NCBI GenBank assembly: GCA_963969495.1
Contig: OZ018322.1
Coordinates: 157,882,848 to 157,946,847 of the forward strand
From: Ceratothoa steindachneri
Taxonomy: Eukaryota; Arthropoda; Malacostraca; Isopoda; Cymothoidae
DNA length: 64,000 nt
Reading direction: 5' to 3'
Shown: positions 44,798-55,468 of the stretch, piece after piece
How positions within the stretch are numbered: the stretch's first letter is position 1
How the letters are laid out: every line of letters starts with the position of its first letter
Position numbers and translations under genes: made by a program
The notes under the pieces: model-generated
Seen by the model: the letters and a program-made list of their open reading frames with translations, nothing else
The model's database searches: none
What the model was told of the DNA's origin: nothing

Positions 44798-46393
44798 TGT
44801 AGGGGAATCGTCACTTTCCCTCACCCTTCCCCCGTTCCCTCTTGGTGCAGTCCCAAGGCGGTTACCACAATGACATACGGCCCAGGCATCGGCGAGTCAA
44901 AAGCGTAACCGCAGCGTGGCACAACTCGGTGCCATGAAAGACCCTGAAGGTCTAAATGTAAGATCTCCCCTAGGAGAGTGAGATCCAGTTTCACGTCAAA
45001 TAAGAAATTGGAGAAGTGTTTCTCCCAATCTCGAATGATAACGAGGAGCTGATGTTTGACATCGTGGGAAAAACCATTTAGAAAAAGAACACTCCTGACG
45101 CCGTCCTCAAGCCCCTCCCCCCTTAACACTCCCCTAGTGGGGTGACGAGGTATAAATGAAGAACTCTGAGGAAAATCGAGGTAGTATACGTCAGTCTCTA
45201 GGTGACGAAGTCTTCGGATCAAACCGAACTGCCGAGACTGGAGAGGTAGTGTACTTGGCTCGACAGACCAAGAAGTACCCTGCAAGAGAGGCAGGGCTAC
45301 CTACATTAAGGGGCTAGGAAGAAGCTCCTTTTCGAGCTAAGTCCCGGGTTATCAAAACAAACGATAAGTTAACTTTGTTAAGTTTAACTTACTCTCGCGA
45401 GAGAGACTCCTCATATGCTGGTGCACCTTAAACACCAGAGGTATTCTTTGCATTTGAGGAATTAGGAAAAGAAGAAAGAAAAGGCTTCCCCCTCGAGCCC
45501 GTTACTCGGTGGCCACACCGAACTCCTAGTTGCCTTGGTGAGGAACCAAGTTCAACTTGTTCTCGTCAGAGAAATCCGCCTCCGTTATACTCGCCCTTGA
45601 AGAAGACTGGAACTAAGAAGAAGCTGATCCTCGAGCTAGTTCCTTGATTACCAAACCGAACTTTAAGTAACTTATTCTCGTCAGAGAAACCCCGTCTCAT
45701 CGATCCTCGCCCTTGAAGAAGACCCTCCCCGAGTTCAGTCCTCGTCCATAAGGAAATAAGAAACGAAGGAGAAAAGCTCCTCCTCGAGCTCGTTACACGG
45801 TGGTCACACCACACTCCAAGTTAACTTGATTTAAGAACTATGTGTTGCATAAAGACCGTATTTATTCTTGTCCTTAAAGAACCCCCCCCTCCCCCCCCCA
45901 GGAGAACGTGTGGACTCCCCAGCTACTAGCCTCGCCAAAACAACCGTGTAATTTCGCCCATCTACATCTGGACAGACGGCACGCGTCGTGAGTCAATAAC
46001 ATTTCTGAGGCCTTTAAACTCCAGATGAGTCCGTGAGCCTAATTCTCATATTATTGTTGTGTGTAGAGAAATTAACCAATTCTTGTGGGTGAACTAATTT
46101 GATTAATTCTTGTTTAGGATAATATTCAAAGTATTGCTGTAATTAATGTTTAGATGTTGTGTATTCAATGGTGGAAGTTAAAATATAGGTTTATTTTGGA
46201 ATTATTTTGCGTTTATCTCGATATCCTTACGTGTTTTGGAACGGCTCTGTTCGTTAAGATTTTTAGATATCAAAATATATATTAGACACTCTTATCACTC
46301 TTAGAAAAGAACAAAAAGGGGTGGCATTCTACGACACTATTATAAAAGTGGTGTCAGGTTAGTAGGGTTTTTAATAGAAAGAATTCTACGACC
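44798..46393 (+). repeat. 5' LTR
   Basis: Starts TGTAGGGGAATCGTCAC. The 3' side holds a 57-bp tandem: TTCTACGACA at 46327-46336 and TTCTACGACC at 46384-46393, each followed by a primer-site-like GTGTCAGGTT. If the first is taken as the LTR end, the LTR is 1,539 bp and the PBS TGGTGTCAG at 46349-46357 is exact. If the second is taken, the LTR is 1,596 bp and the PBS is TCGTGTCAG at 46404-46412. I prefer the second because the 3' LTR also runs to that point. Between 45308 and 45850 there are about four internal ~140-165-bp units with CTCGAGC, TTAC..GGT..CACC or TACCAAACCGAAC, and TTCTCGTCAGAGAAA. Confidence 0.85.
45308..45850 (+). repeat. Diverged tandem units inside the 5' LTR
   Basis: Unit landmarks recur near 45310, 45475, 45612 and 45755: an AGAAG..CTCC/TCGAGCT block, a GTT..CGGTGGCCACACC or GGTTATCAAA block, then AACTTA or CTCGTCAGAGAAA, then a CTCGCCCTTGAAGAAGA-like end. 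The same series is present in the 3' LTR at 48915-49500. Confidence 0.65.
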
Positions 46394-46403
46394 TAAATAA
46401 AAG

Positions 46404-46412
46404 TCGTGTCAG
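46404..46412 (+). promoter_or_regulatory. Primer-binding site region (tRNA-Leu-like), duplicated
   Basis: TGGTGTCAG at 46349-46357 equals the first nine bases of the tRNA-Leu-type primer site of Ty3/gypsy elements. A second copy, TCGTGTCAG at 46404-46412, follows 55 bp later with one change. The exact copy lies inside what I call the LTR and is also present at 49988-49996 in the 3' LTR. Confidence 0.6.
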
Positions 46413-46707
46413 GTTTATAGGTTGTTATTAGAAAGAACCTAGCAGTGTCAAATTACAAAAGAGCAAACACGTAAAGGAATATCATATCAGGATTAAGAGA
46501 ATAATTGACGAGAGGAAAATTGGTAGAGTTAGGGGTGGTAACAATCTAAAGGTAATTGGTAGGCCAAGTAGTAAATTTGTTGTCGGGAGTGGTATTTCAA
46601 TCAACATAGTAGTGGGATTAATGGTGAGTTATGCTGAGCGCTACCTTATGAGTGGTGGCATAATTACCTAAGAGTAAAGTACGGAAAATTCGACGGACCA
46701 ACACAAA

Positions 46708-47936
46708 ATGGATCCGGTCAAAAGATTTTACCTACAAGCCCAAATTCTTAGATTTGAAGGCGAGGATATGGATGCATAATTCCTTGAAGAATTAAGAAAA
46801 CAAAGAGAAGAAGGAGAATAAATAATAGAGTTTGATAGGAAGAATCAAAATATAAAAAGAGAGGATAAAAGAAAACAGAAAGCAATGGAAATATGGATGA
46901 ACCGGAAGAGTGAAGAATCCCGAAAAAGCGGAAAATAGAAATGGAGGAAAGAAGATTCTCAAGAGGAAGTAAGACAAACGAAAGAATAAGACAGTTGAAA
47001 AGAAAAGCACAAGAATTCGGGATAAGGATAGAAAGGGAAGATGAGGAAAGGAGAATAAAGATTAAACGAGAAGATGATAAAAGAAAAATAAAGATAAACC
47101 TGGAAGATGAAGAAAGAAGAACCCGACGGGAAAAAGAAAAAGCGAAAGCAGAACAAAAGGCTGAGGAAAGGAGAAGGAAAAGGGAAAAAGAACGTGCTCA
47201 AGCTGAAAGAGAAGAGAGAGAAGAAAAGAAAAGATTGCTCGCACTCGAAAGAGCACCTATCGAGAATTTGATAGAGGTCGAGGAAGTTGGAGCCCGGCCT
47301 GGACCTAAGGAAGAACCATCGAGGGAAACCCAGCCAAATGGGTTAACGATGGAAGAAGTAGAAAGTAGGGATGAGATACCAGCAGGAGTACCTAAAGGAA
47401 AACCTACGAGGAGAACCTAGTTAAATGGGGTTATCAGGGAAGAAGAAGAAGAGAGAGTAGAGGTACGAGCAGGTGTACCTGAGGAACTACCAAGGAAGAG
47501 AATTGAGTCAAATGAGTTTACAAGGAAGGAGGAAAGAGGTGCTAATGCGATACACCCAGGTAAGACTAATCAAATGGTAGACGCGGATGAGTATCCCTTA
47601 CCCCTCGTAGTCTCCTCCCCGAACGCAACGTCCACTAAGTTACCGCTAAATCGCCAAGTCGTAGTGAGTGCCACGCCCATTAACATCCTCTCAGGGAAAA
47701 GTTTTCTCAATCCCCAAAGATCGAACCCAGACACGAACTTCCCGTGTACCTGGTTAAAGGAGAGCGATCGGACCCACGCGCCCATCAACTATGCCCCGCT
47801 GCAACAGGCCGCTCTAGCCATAATGTTCAATTTAAAGGTAGTCAAGTACCATAAAAAGGGTAATGCGAGTAGGTTGAAATACCGCTACCATTTAGTAACA
47901 TATTGGGGCAGACTCAATAACCCGAACGGCTGACTC
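46708..47936 (+). pseudogene. Gag-like coding region of the LTR element
   Basis: Starts at 46708 with MDPVKRFYLQAQILRFEGED, the type of N-terminus seen in arthropod Ty3/gypsy Gag proteins, then stops at 46777. After a frame change, 46941-47936 is one frame of about 331 codons interrupted by a single TAG (47418-47420). The first 120 codons are an Arg/Lys/Glu coiled-coil type region with repeated KREDDKRKIKI and EERRTRREKEKAKAEQK stretches. The remainder contains VDADEYPLPLVVSSPNA and HAPINYAPLQQAALAIMF, which I do not recognise. There is no CCHC knuckle or protease motif. It would have formed virus-like particles, if it was Gag. Confidence 0.6.
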
Positions 47937-48391
47937 AGGCGCGGTAAAGTATTGGTATTAGAGCACTATTTTAGTATTAGCTACACCAAAGGAGCCGATA
48001 AAGTACAGCTGCTCTATAGGCGGAGACGAAATACCATTGAGGGTTATTTCAGTACCTCATAAGCGTGAAACCGTGTTTTCATTTGTTGTTCGTGTTAATA
48101 TTTATCGGTAGGATATAAGTTCTCAAAAACTTAGAAATGTAAGGCAGTAGCTTGTTTTGTTGTTTTTTTTGCGGGTAATCGACGAATTAAGGTTTTTAAT
48201 TTTTATGTAAAATTGTATTGCGAATAGGTCTAGTTCGACACATTGCCTGTGTAAACGCGCGCGAGGGCACTCATGTGTAAGGAAACTTAATGTAAGAAAG
48301 GGCTCAAAGAAATACAACTTTGCTAATCTCGACTAGGTTGAGTCAGTTGTTTTGAGTGCCCAGGAATCCTCCCCTTCCCATTAAGTTCTTC

Positions 48392-48400
48392 GATGGGAGG
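48392..48400 (+). promoter_or_regulatory. Polypurine tract before the 3' LTR
   Basis: GATGGGAGG lies three bases before the TGTAGGAGAA start of the 3' LTR, the expected place for plus-strand priming. Confidence 0.65.
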
Positions 48401-48403
48401 TAT

Positions 48404-50032
48404 TGTAGGAGAATCGTCACTTTCCCTCCCTCTCCCCCCCTTCACTCTTAGTGCAGTCCCAAGGCGGTTCTCGCAAAGACATCCTGCCCAGGCATCGGCG
48501 AGTCAAAAGTGTAAGCGCAACGTGGCACAACTCGGTGCCATAAAAGACCTTAAAGGTCAAAATGTAAGATCTCCACCAGAAGAGTGAGATCCAGTTTCAC
48601 GTCAAATAAGAAATTGAAGAAGTGTTTCTCCCAATCTCGAAGGCTAACGAGGAGCCGATGTTTGACTTCGTGGAAAAAACCGTTTGGAAAAAAACTCTCC
48701 TGGGGCCGTCCTCAAGCCTCTCCCCTCCTAACATCTCCCCCAGTGGGGTGATAAAGGATAAATGAGGAACTCTGAGGAAAATCGAGGTAGTATACGTCAG
48801 TCTCTAGGTGACGAAGTCTTCGGATCAAACCGAACTACCGAGACTGGAGAGGTAGTGAACTTGGCTCGACAGACCAAGAAGTACCCTGCAAGAGAGGCAG
48901 GGCTACCTACCTTAAGGGGCTAACAAGAAGCTCATCCTCGAGCTAAGTCCCGGGTTATCAAACCAAATGATAAGTTAACTTTGTTAAGTTTAACTTACTC
49001 TCGCCAGTGAAACTCCTCATATCCTGGTGCACCTTAAACACCACGGGTATTCTTCGTCCTTGAGGAATTAAGAAAAGAAGAAGGAAGAGGTTTCCCCCTG
49101 AACCCGTTACTCGGTGGCCACACCGAACTCTTAGTTACCTAGGTGAGGAACCAAGTTCAACTGTTTCTCGTCAGAAAAATCCCCCTCCGTTATACTCGCC
49201 CTTGAAGAAGCCTGGAACTAAGAAGAATCTTATCCTCGAGCTAGTTCCTTGGTTACCAAACCGAACTTTAAGTAACTTATTCTTGTCAGAGAAACCCCGT
49301 CTCATCAATCCTCGCCCTTAAAGAAGACCCTCCGCGAGTTCAGTCCTCGTCCATAAGGAAATAAGTAACGAAGGAGAAAAGCTCCTCTTCGAGCTCGTTA
49401 CTCGGTGGTCACACCACACTCCAAGTTAACTTGATTTAAGAACCAAGTTCGACTCACTCTCGCCAGAGAGACCACGACTGCCTAGGTGTTGCATAAAAGA
49501 CTGTATTTGTTCTCCTCCTTCAAGACCCTCCCCCCTCGGAAGAACGTGTAGGCCCCCCTAACTGCTAGCCTCGCCAAAACGATCGTGTAATTTCGCCCAT
49601 CTCCATCTGGACAGACGGCACGCGTCGTAAGTCAATAACATTTCTGAGGCCTTTAAACTCCAGATGAGTCCGTAAGCCTAATTCTTATATTATTGTTTTG
49701 TGTAGAGAAATTAACCAATTTTTGTGGGTAAACTAATTTAATTAATTCTTTTTTAGGATAATATTCAGAGTATTGCTGTATTTAATGTTTAGATGTTGTG
49801 TATTCAATGGTTAAATTTAAAATATAAGTTTATTTTGCGATTATTTTGCAATTATCTCGATATCCTTACGTGTTTCGGAACGGCTCTTTTCGTTAAGATA
49901 TTTTGATATCAAAATATATATTAGACACTCTCATCACTCTTAGAAAAGAACAAAAAGTGGGGGCATTCTACGACACCATTAAAAAAGTGGTGTCAGGTTA
50001 GTAGGGTTTTTATTAGAAAGAATTCTACGACC
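48404..50032 (+). repeat. 3' LTR
   Basis: Same sequence as 44798-46393 with scattered differences and small indels. It starts TGTAGGAGAATCGTCAC. It carries TTCTACGACA (49966-49975), then the PBS-like TGGTGTCAG (49988-49996), then TTCTACGACC ending at 50032, after which the (TA)n tract begins. The presence of PBS-like sequence beyond the first possible LTR end in the 3' copy is why I place the LTR end at the second TTCTACGAC. Confidence 0.85.

Positions 50033-50094
<62 letters not shown>
50033..50094. repeat. (TA)n microsatellite, right side of the LTR insertion site
   Basis: About 55 bp of perfect TA repeats directly after the 3' LTR. The 5' side has a shorter, more decayed tract. Confidence 0.95.
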
Positions 50095-50097
<3 letters not shown>

Positions 50098-50290
50098 TCC
50101 ATTAAACCACATTTAAAGAGAAAACGGAATATAATTTTTCCTTGCAGTAATATTTTTATTACCTTTTTTCGAAAATTCCGTGCAGGGAAGCGATTCGAAC
50201 CATGCACACTGAGGAAGCGAGCACCGCTCTGATCACAGTTAAAAGTTGGCCTTTGTGTACTAAAGGCATACTTTTAACTGTGAGAAAATG
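50095..50290 (-). repeat. tRNA-like SINE fragment with a hairpin head
   Basis: On the minus strand, a 13-bp hairpin (arms 50234-50246 and 50270-50282, CACAGTTAAAAGT and its complement) precedes GAGCGGTGCTCGCTTCCTC and CATGGTTCGAATCGCTTCCC. The last contains GGTTCGAATCG (50191-50201), a near match to a pol III box B. Spacing resembles the anticodon and T arms of a tRNA; a D arm is not evident. The 3' end runs AAATGTGGTTTAATGGATTC into (TA)n. A similar AATGTGGTTTAATTCC occurs 3' of the Penelope-like element at 22697-22714, so the tail may be PLE-derived. Confidence 0.5.
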
Positions 50291-50773
50291 AAACAAGAAA
50301 GCCCTGAATTTCCTCATAAATATAAATATTGGACAAAATAAATGTGGAAATCAGTGATTTTCTCAGATTAATCGATATTTAAATGCACCAGATCGGCCTG
50401 TAATAGGGTTAGACGACGCCTAGTAGGATCTGATAGGTACCATCCACATTACATAGTCTAAACTCTAAAACATCCAGATTCAAAAATGATTTGTGGGTCC
50501 TTTACTGGAAAAATGAGCAGAACAGGCATGTACTTTCTTCCAAAAGGTGCACAATAAATGTAAACTGCTCTTGTTCACTTTACAGGAGTGCCAAATTTTT
50601 ATGCAAGATGGGCCCCTCTGCTACAAGTCGGAAAAAGTCATGAAGTGGATACTGATTATAAAAACAATGTTTTAGATTGATTTAAGTATTCTTCTGATCT
50701 AAACCATTCTAAAATTTCGTAGGTATATAAAAAACAAACCTTCTGGGAACAATACCATCTCAGTCTCTAGCTT
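50291..50773. other. Spacer, nothing recognised
   Basis: AT-rich sequence between the SINE fragment and the 3' end of the LINE on the minus strand. No motif seen. Confidence 0.4.
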
Positions 50774-53280
50774 CATTATTATTATTAGGAGACAGGAAAC
50801 AGTAGAAAGACACACACTACTTAATGCCTCAGCAAGAAGGAATAAGCACTTGTTTTAAACCCAATAAGTTACCGAGATTTAACGAAACGACTAGGGAGTT
50901 CATTTAAATAACCTCATATTTGCTGGAATAAAGCATCTAGAGTATTGAGATGTGTTATATCTCCCAACCATGAAAGCCTAGCTATTTGCGTTAATAGCAT
51001 ACCTAATTAACCGAGCTGGACGAAAAGGATAAGGAAGTTCACTGTACAAAGTATAGTTAAGATTATGATGTATCTTATACAACATACACAGTGAAGTAAC
51101 AGAGCGGCGGTGCCACAAGTCAACCTCAAGATTGGATGCTGCAGCAGAGGACCTGACAGGAGAACAATACTACAGGGAAGAGAGAATAAACGAGTTGAAA
51201 CACTTCCTTATAACAGAAATGTCTTCAAAAATTCTATAAGATTTCCTAAGTAAACCAATCTTTTTGGCAGTAGAAGAAGAAAGAGAGTGCACATTTTGTT
51301 CAAAGGTAAACTTGCTGTCAAACAGAACCCCCAAAATTTTAAAACATAGACAAGTGTTCAATAAAACATTGTTTATGATAAGATCAGGATTATTGGTGTG
51401 CAGAGTTTTAGATCTAATAACAATTATACTTTAAGTTTTATTTGCATTTAGCTCTATACTCCATAAATTGCACCAATTATTTATCTTTCTTAAATCTCTA
51501 TTCAGTGAGTCAGAGATGAAATGCCTTTGATCAAGAGGAGAGTGTGTATAATGAATAACAGTGAGCCATTAACACTACCTTGGGAAAAATCAGAAATTAC
51601 ACTTATACACTCGCCAAGCTGCCCCTCCACAACTACACGTTGTCTACAGTAAGTCAAAAGCTCATTTAGGATATTGAGAAAAGGGCTACCAATACCAAGA
51701 TGTCTAAGTTTGTAAATCATTTGTTTGTGATTAACACGATCAAAGGCTCACTAAAATTATGTCCAACACGAGCTTTAAAACCAAAATCTAAAGCCTTTTG
51801 AACCCTGTCCGAAATGATTAGGCCACCATTACCAGCACAAAGACCCTTATGAAAGCCAAACTGCTGACTTGAAAAGACAATGTTTCTCTCAGCAAATGCA
51901 TTTAAACGTTTAGCCAACAAAAGTTCAAAAAGCTATAAGAGAATAGGAGTGATGGACGGTAGTCTGAATGAGAGGAGCAGGCAGATACAGAATTAGAAAG
52001 AGAAGTAACATTAGCAGTCCTCAAACATAAGCTAAACTTTACTTCCCTAGATAACTTGCGAAAGATAACAGCAATCCTAGGTGCTACAAAATGATCAGTC
52101 TTAATAAAGAATAAAGGAAATATACCACCAGGACCAGAACCACCATAAGAATCTATGTTAAGCATCAGTTGCTTAATTTCACGTGATCTAAAAGCTATTG
52201 TTGTCAACTTAGTTCCAGGAGGAAATGACTGGGGGAGATTTAACTCTACGCCACTTTGATTTTCTTCAAAGAAATTAGCAAAGAGTTTTGCCCTATTTTG
52301 GGGGCAATGACTATCCATCTGATTTAAAAAGAGGTTGGATTCCATCATTATTACAAAATAGAGCAGACTTCAGAGTAGACTACCACTTAATAGAGTAAGT
52401 TGCACCTATGAACGCTTCTTTAATGACCATATTATATTCTTTCTCAGCTAGAGCATAAACGTCTCGCGCAACACATCTAGGCTTGAGATAGTTATTCAAA
52501 GTTATATCGGATCTATTCCTTTTCCAGAAATTCTAAACTTCTTGTTCATCCAAATATGCACGCTTACAATCATTATTCAACCATGATTTGTCCTAGTTGC
52601 GGAAAGTCATAACGAGAAATGGAATACGTCTTTCAATTATATCACCAAGAAAATTAGTAAGGGATTCAACAGGATAACCTTAGTGGTATAAATAGTGCCA
52701 ATTAAGAAGAGAGAGATCCCTTAAGACTCAATTCCAGTCAGCTTGTGACTTTAAGTAAATCTTAGTAGATAATGATAGTTCAGGGACAGGTTGCTCAGAT
52801 CTTATATGGGCCAAAATATAAGTGTGGTCAGTTGTTCTAATAGGACTCCCGTTATTGGTACTAACAACAGCAGGAACACCTGTAAGTATTAAATTTATAA
52901 TATTAACGGATCTGTTTGTTGGCCATTGAACACAACCAAATTCAGTAGAGAAGTCACTTGCTCTCTGACCATGGCGATCAGTAGCTGATATAGAGTTCAA
53001 TCACTCTCTATGATAGCCATTAAAATCACTCACAAACAAGAATTCAGATTTCCTATCATATTTATTTATAGATACCAGGCTATTCAGTAAACAGTCATAT
53101 ATGTCATCATTGGCCTCAGGGTTTCGATAGATTAAAAATATGTAAAAATTACTATGACTATCACATGCTTTCACAACTAAAACCTCTGGACAATTACATT
53201 CCAAATTGGGCTTCTGAGAGGCAGGAAATCCATCTCTAATATAAATTGCCATTCCCCGACTTTTCTCAAGATCATTGTGA
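50774..53280 (-). pseudogene. Jockey-type LINE (second family), endonuclease to C-terminus, decayed
   Basis: Minus strand. The endonuclease part has RGMAIYIRDGFPASQKPN, YIFLIYRNPEANDD and FVSDFNGYHRE (53001-53252), then the DRHGQRASDF and IRTTDHTYI blocks (52728-53000; the catalytic SDH is TDH). The RT approach is LPQSFPPGTKLTTIAFRSRE (51902-52348). Fingers are LAKRLNAFAERN..QQFGFHKG (51717-51920), then SQGSVNGSLLFIIHT (51502-51720). The catalytic YADD block is absent: after FIIHT a few residues lead straight to a TRDL..INNWCNLW-like segment, so about 30 codons were lost near 51530. The C-terminus has FKILGVLFDSKFTFEQNVHS (51170-51361) and CMLYKIHHNLNYTLYSELPY (to about 50990). An ATT repeat at 50774-50788 is the 3' tail. 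In my memory the closest relatives are abundant decapod crustacean elements. Confidence 0.88.
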
Positions 53281-54015
53281 CAGAGCTAAATTTACTGCGG
53301 GTATAATTGGAACCAGAATATTTCAAACCTTATCTGAATCCATGCCTGAAAGACATGGTTATTTCGCTTTTGTGCGCAATGACTTTTCTAAATATTAATT
53401 TACAATATTATTTCTCCAATAAGGCACTTTACATGCAATTTTATTTTATTTTCCCCCTAAATTAGGCAGGTATCAAGTTTTTGGCGGCACTGTACATATA
53501 CCAGGGCGTAGTGTTGCATGTTTGATGTTTTGTAGAGCAGACCATCCAACATTTGGAAATAAACAAAAAATACCTGGAAAAATCGTAACATACCCTTTTT
53601 GGGGGCCAAATATTTCTTAAAAATGATCTTTTCCCTAGGGTGAGGCTGGTTGTATTCAGTTATTATAGTTCTCCTCTCTGAAGCTAAACAATGGTTAATT
53701 TTAGTACAGGAAAAAAATTTACATTTTAACTCACTATGTATCTAAGGTTTAGGCAATATTAGATTAAGGAATTCTTTGTTTGAAACTACTCAGGCACTAT
53801 AAATCAATCGATGTATGAAGAATTTACGAGATATTTACAGAGTATTTCTTATGGAGGGATGTGGTTTCACCTTTTGGAATGTATCTTATAGATTCACCCA
53901 TCACATGTATGATTTCTTATTTACTTTAAAGGGGCTTTCTATTATTCATTTTCATGGCTAAGATGAGTAAAAGCACTAGAATATCAATAGGTCACAGTGT
54001 CTTTGCCTCCCTACT
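53281..54015. other. Spacer, possibly the 5' remainder of the LINE
   Basis: AT-rich. No clear motif upstream of the endonuclease fragment and no inverted repeat around the following AFam-2 copy that I could find. Confidence 0.35.
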
Positions 54016-54016
54016 T

Positions 54017-55430
54017 TCAAACATTCTCAATATGAGCTGCCAACAAAGCAACCGTTTGGAAGATATATTCAGTATATAAAAGACAATAAATTCAAGAGGA
54101 ACATGGATGTTATTCCTGATGTATCCAGGGCCCTTACTGAGATTTGGGAAAAAGCCAGTATTCTAGTTCAGCCGATTATAAATGTTAAAACCAAATTACT
54201 CCTATTGCTGGAAGAAGCGTCTGTCGTATCAAGACAAGGAATGAATGCCACTAAAAGTAAGAAGTTCATCATTGGGTCAACTTTTTGATATAGCAGGCTG
54301 CCAGTGTTCTGATATCTTGGATTGCAAGTGTGAAACGAACATTAAAGTGCCACTTCAAGAGCATGAAATTCTTATTGACCAAAGAAATTGAGGAGTGGAT
54401 GTAAAAACAAATCAAATGATTAAAAAAAGGAAAATAGGAGAAGATCGAATTCAGGAAAGAATAGAAGGAGAAGAGTCACAACAAAAGACTAGGAAGATAA
54501 AACTATAATTTCAGAGAAAGTCTTGGATGAAGAAACCTCATCTTCTAACATATCTGATGATGAATGGAAGATAGTCTTTGCGAGAACAGAAAACAACCTC
54601 ATACCAATACCAACAATTGCCATGGAAGCAGATCGGTATTGTATGTCAAATAGATCTGCTGATGCTGCTATTAGTAGTGCAGCCCTATTTGACCATGGTA
54701 TTATAAATTCCGGAGAGCACTCCCATGTAATTGACCATCACAAAGTCCGAAGGGCCCGGCAGAAGTTGAAGAGGAATTTCACCGACTCTGAATGTTTAAG
54801 ATATAAGAAAATTACTGCTTTGTTTTATGATGGGAGAAGAGCCACAACACTAACTAAAAAGAAGAAAGGGAACAAATTCAAGTTCACTATGTGCTTATGC
54901 GAGAAAGTAGTATTTTTTATTTACTATTATTAACTATTAAACGAGGAACCGGTGCAGGTATTTCAGATGGACTGATGAAATGGCTTGTTAAAAACGATAT
55001 TAAAGTTGAGATAAAGGCATTGGAAGTTAACAGCACGGCTACTAATACTGGTTACAAGAATGGAGCCATAAGAGGGCTGAAATGTCAGTTACATCCTCCT
55101 TTACATTGGATCATCTGCAGCTTACTTCTAAATTGGGATTCCTTTAAAGCACCTATGCAGGAAATATAATGGCCCAAGAGAAAGTGGAACTCAATGTAAA
55201 GGAACACTTTGTAAACTCTTAACCAACTGCGAAACTCTCCCAGCATCACCAAAGGGCCTTCAGGGTATTGCTAGGAGCTCCTTTTCCAGATGTAGAAGTA
55301 AATGAGCTTAGTCGTAGCCCAGCTTACATGTACAGAATTATCATTGCTATTAGAAGTGGTGTAATTGACTATGATCTACTACATATGAAACTAGGGCAGA
55401 AACCTCCCTTAAGATGGCTTTAGATGATAA
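54017..55430 (+). pseudogene. AFam-2 protein, copy b (better preserved)
   Basis: The order of motifs is as in copy a, with more of the N-terminal half. KQPFGRYIQYIKDNKFKRN and VIPDVSRALTEIWEKASI occupy 54050-54165, then the Cys-rich LFDIAGCQCSDILDCKCETN (54285-54345) and LIDQRN. Then DRYCMSNRSADAAISSAALF, NSGEHSHVIDHHKVRRARQK and LFYDGRRATTLTKKKKGNKF (54630-54885) follow in one open stretch (54523-54933). The next frame gives TATNTGYKNGAIRG and HPPLHWIICSLLLN (54950-55170), then TLPASPKGLQGIA and ELSRSPAYMYRIIIAI (55225-55360). The GCDGT block is degraded to LEVNST. The sequence stops near 55430, where the Penelope-like element begins. Function is unknown; a transposase-like role is only an inference. 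Confidence 0.78.
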
Positions 55431-55468
55431 TTATTGTAAATTCAAGATGAGTTGGTAAGTAAGCGAGC

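Larger units (their letters stand above)
44798..50032 (+). mobile_element. LTR retrotransposon with long LTRs and a short gag-only interior (non-autonomous)
   Basis: Two direct copies of ~1.6 kb (44798-46393 and 48404-50032) flank a ~2.0-kb interior. The interior has a tRNA-Leu-like primer-binding site at its left edge, gag-like coding in the middle and a purine stretch GATGGGAGG (48392-48400) right before the 3' LTR. There is no protease, RT, RNase H or integrase, so it would have depended on a partner element. Long LTRs with a small interior recall the 'LARD' type, though a deletion derivative of a complete Ty3/gypsy element is equally possible. The LTRs differ by scattered substitutions and short indels, so the insertion is not new. 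Confidence 0.87.

Noticed and set aside
44821..45285. 154-codon minus frame
   Set aside because: It lies in the 5' LTR; the matching stretch of the 3' LTR does not keep the frame open, so it is not coding.
46327..46336. TTCTACGACA as the LTR 3' end, giving a perfect TG..CA and exact PBS
   Set aside because: Attractive, but the 3' LTR continues 57 bp past this point with the same sequence before the flanking (TA)n, so I set the end at the second copy and report the ambiguity.
46792..47256. Phe/Ser/Leu-rich minus-strand frames opposite the gag-like region
   Set aside because: Purine-rich coding on the plus strand gives pyrimidine-rich open frames on the other; no motif is present.
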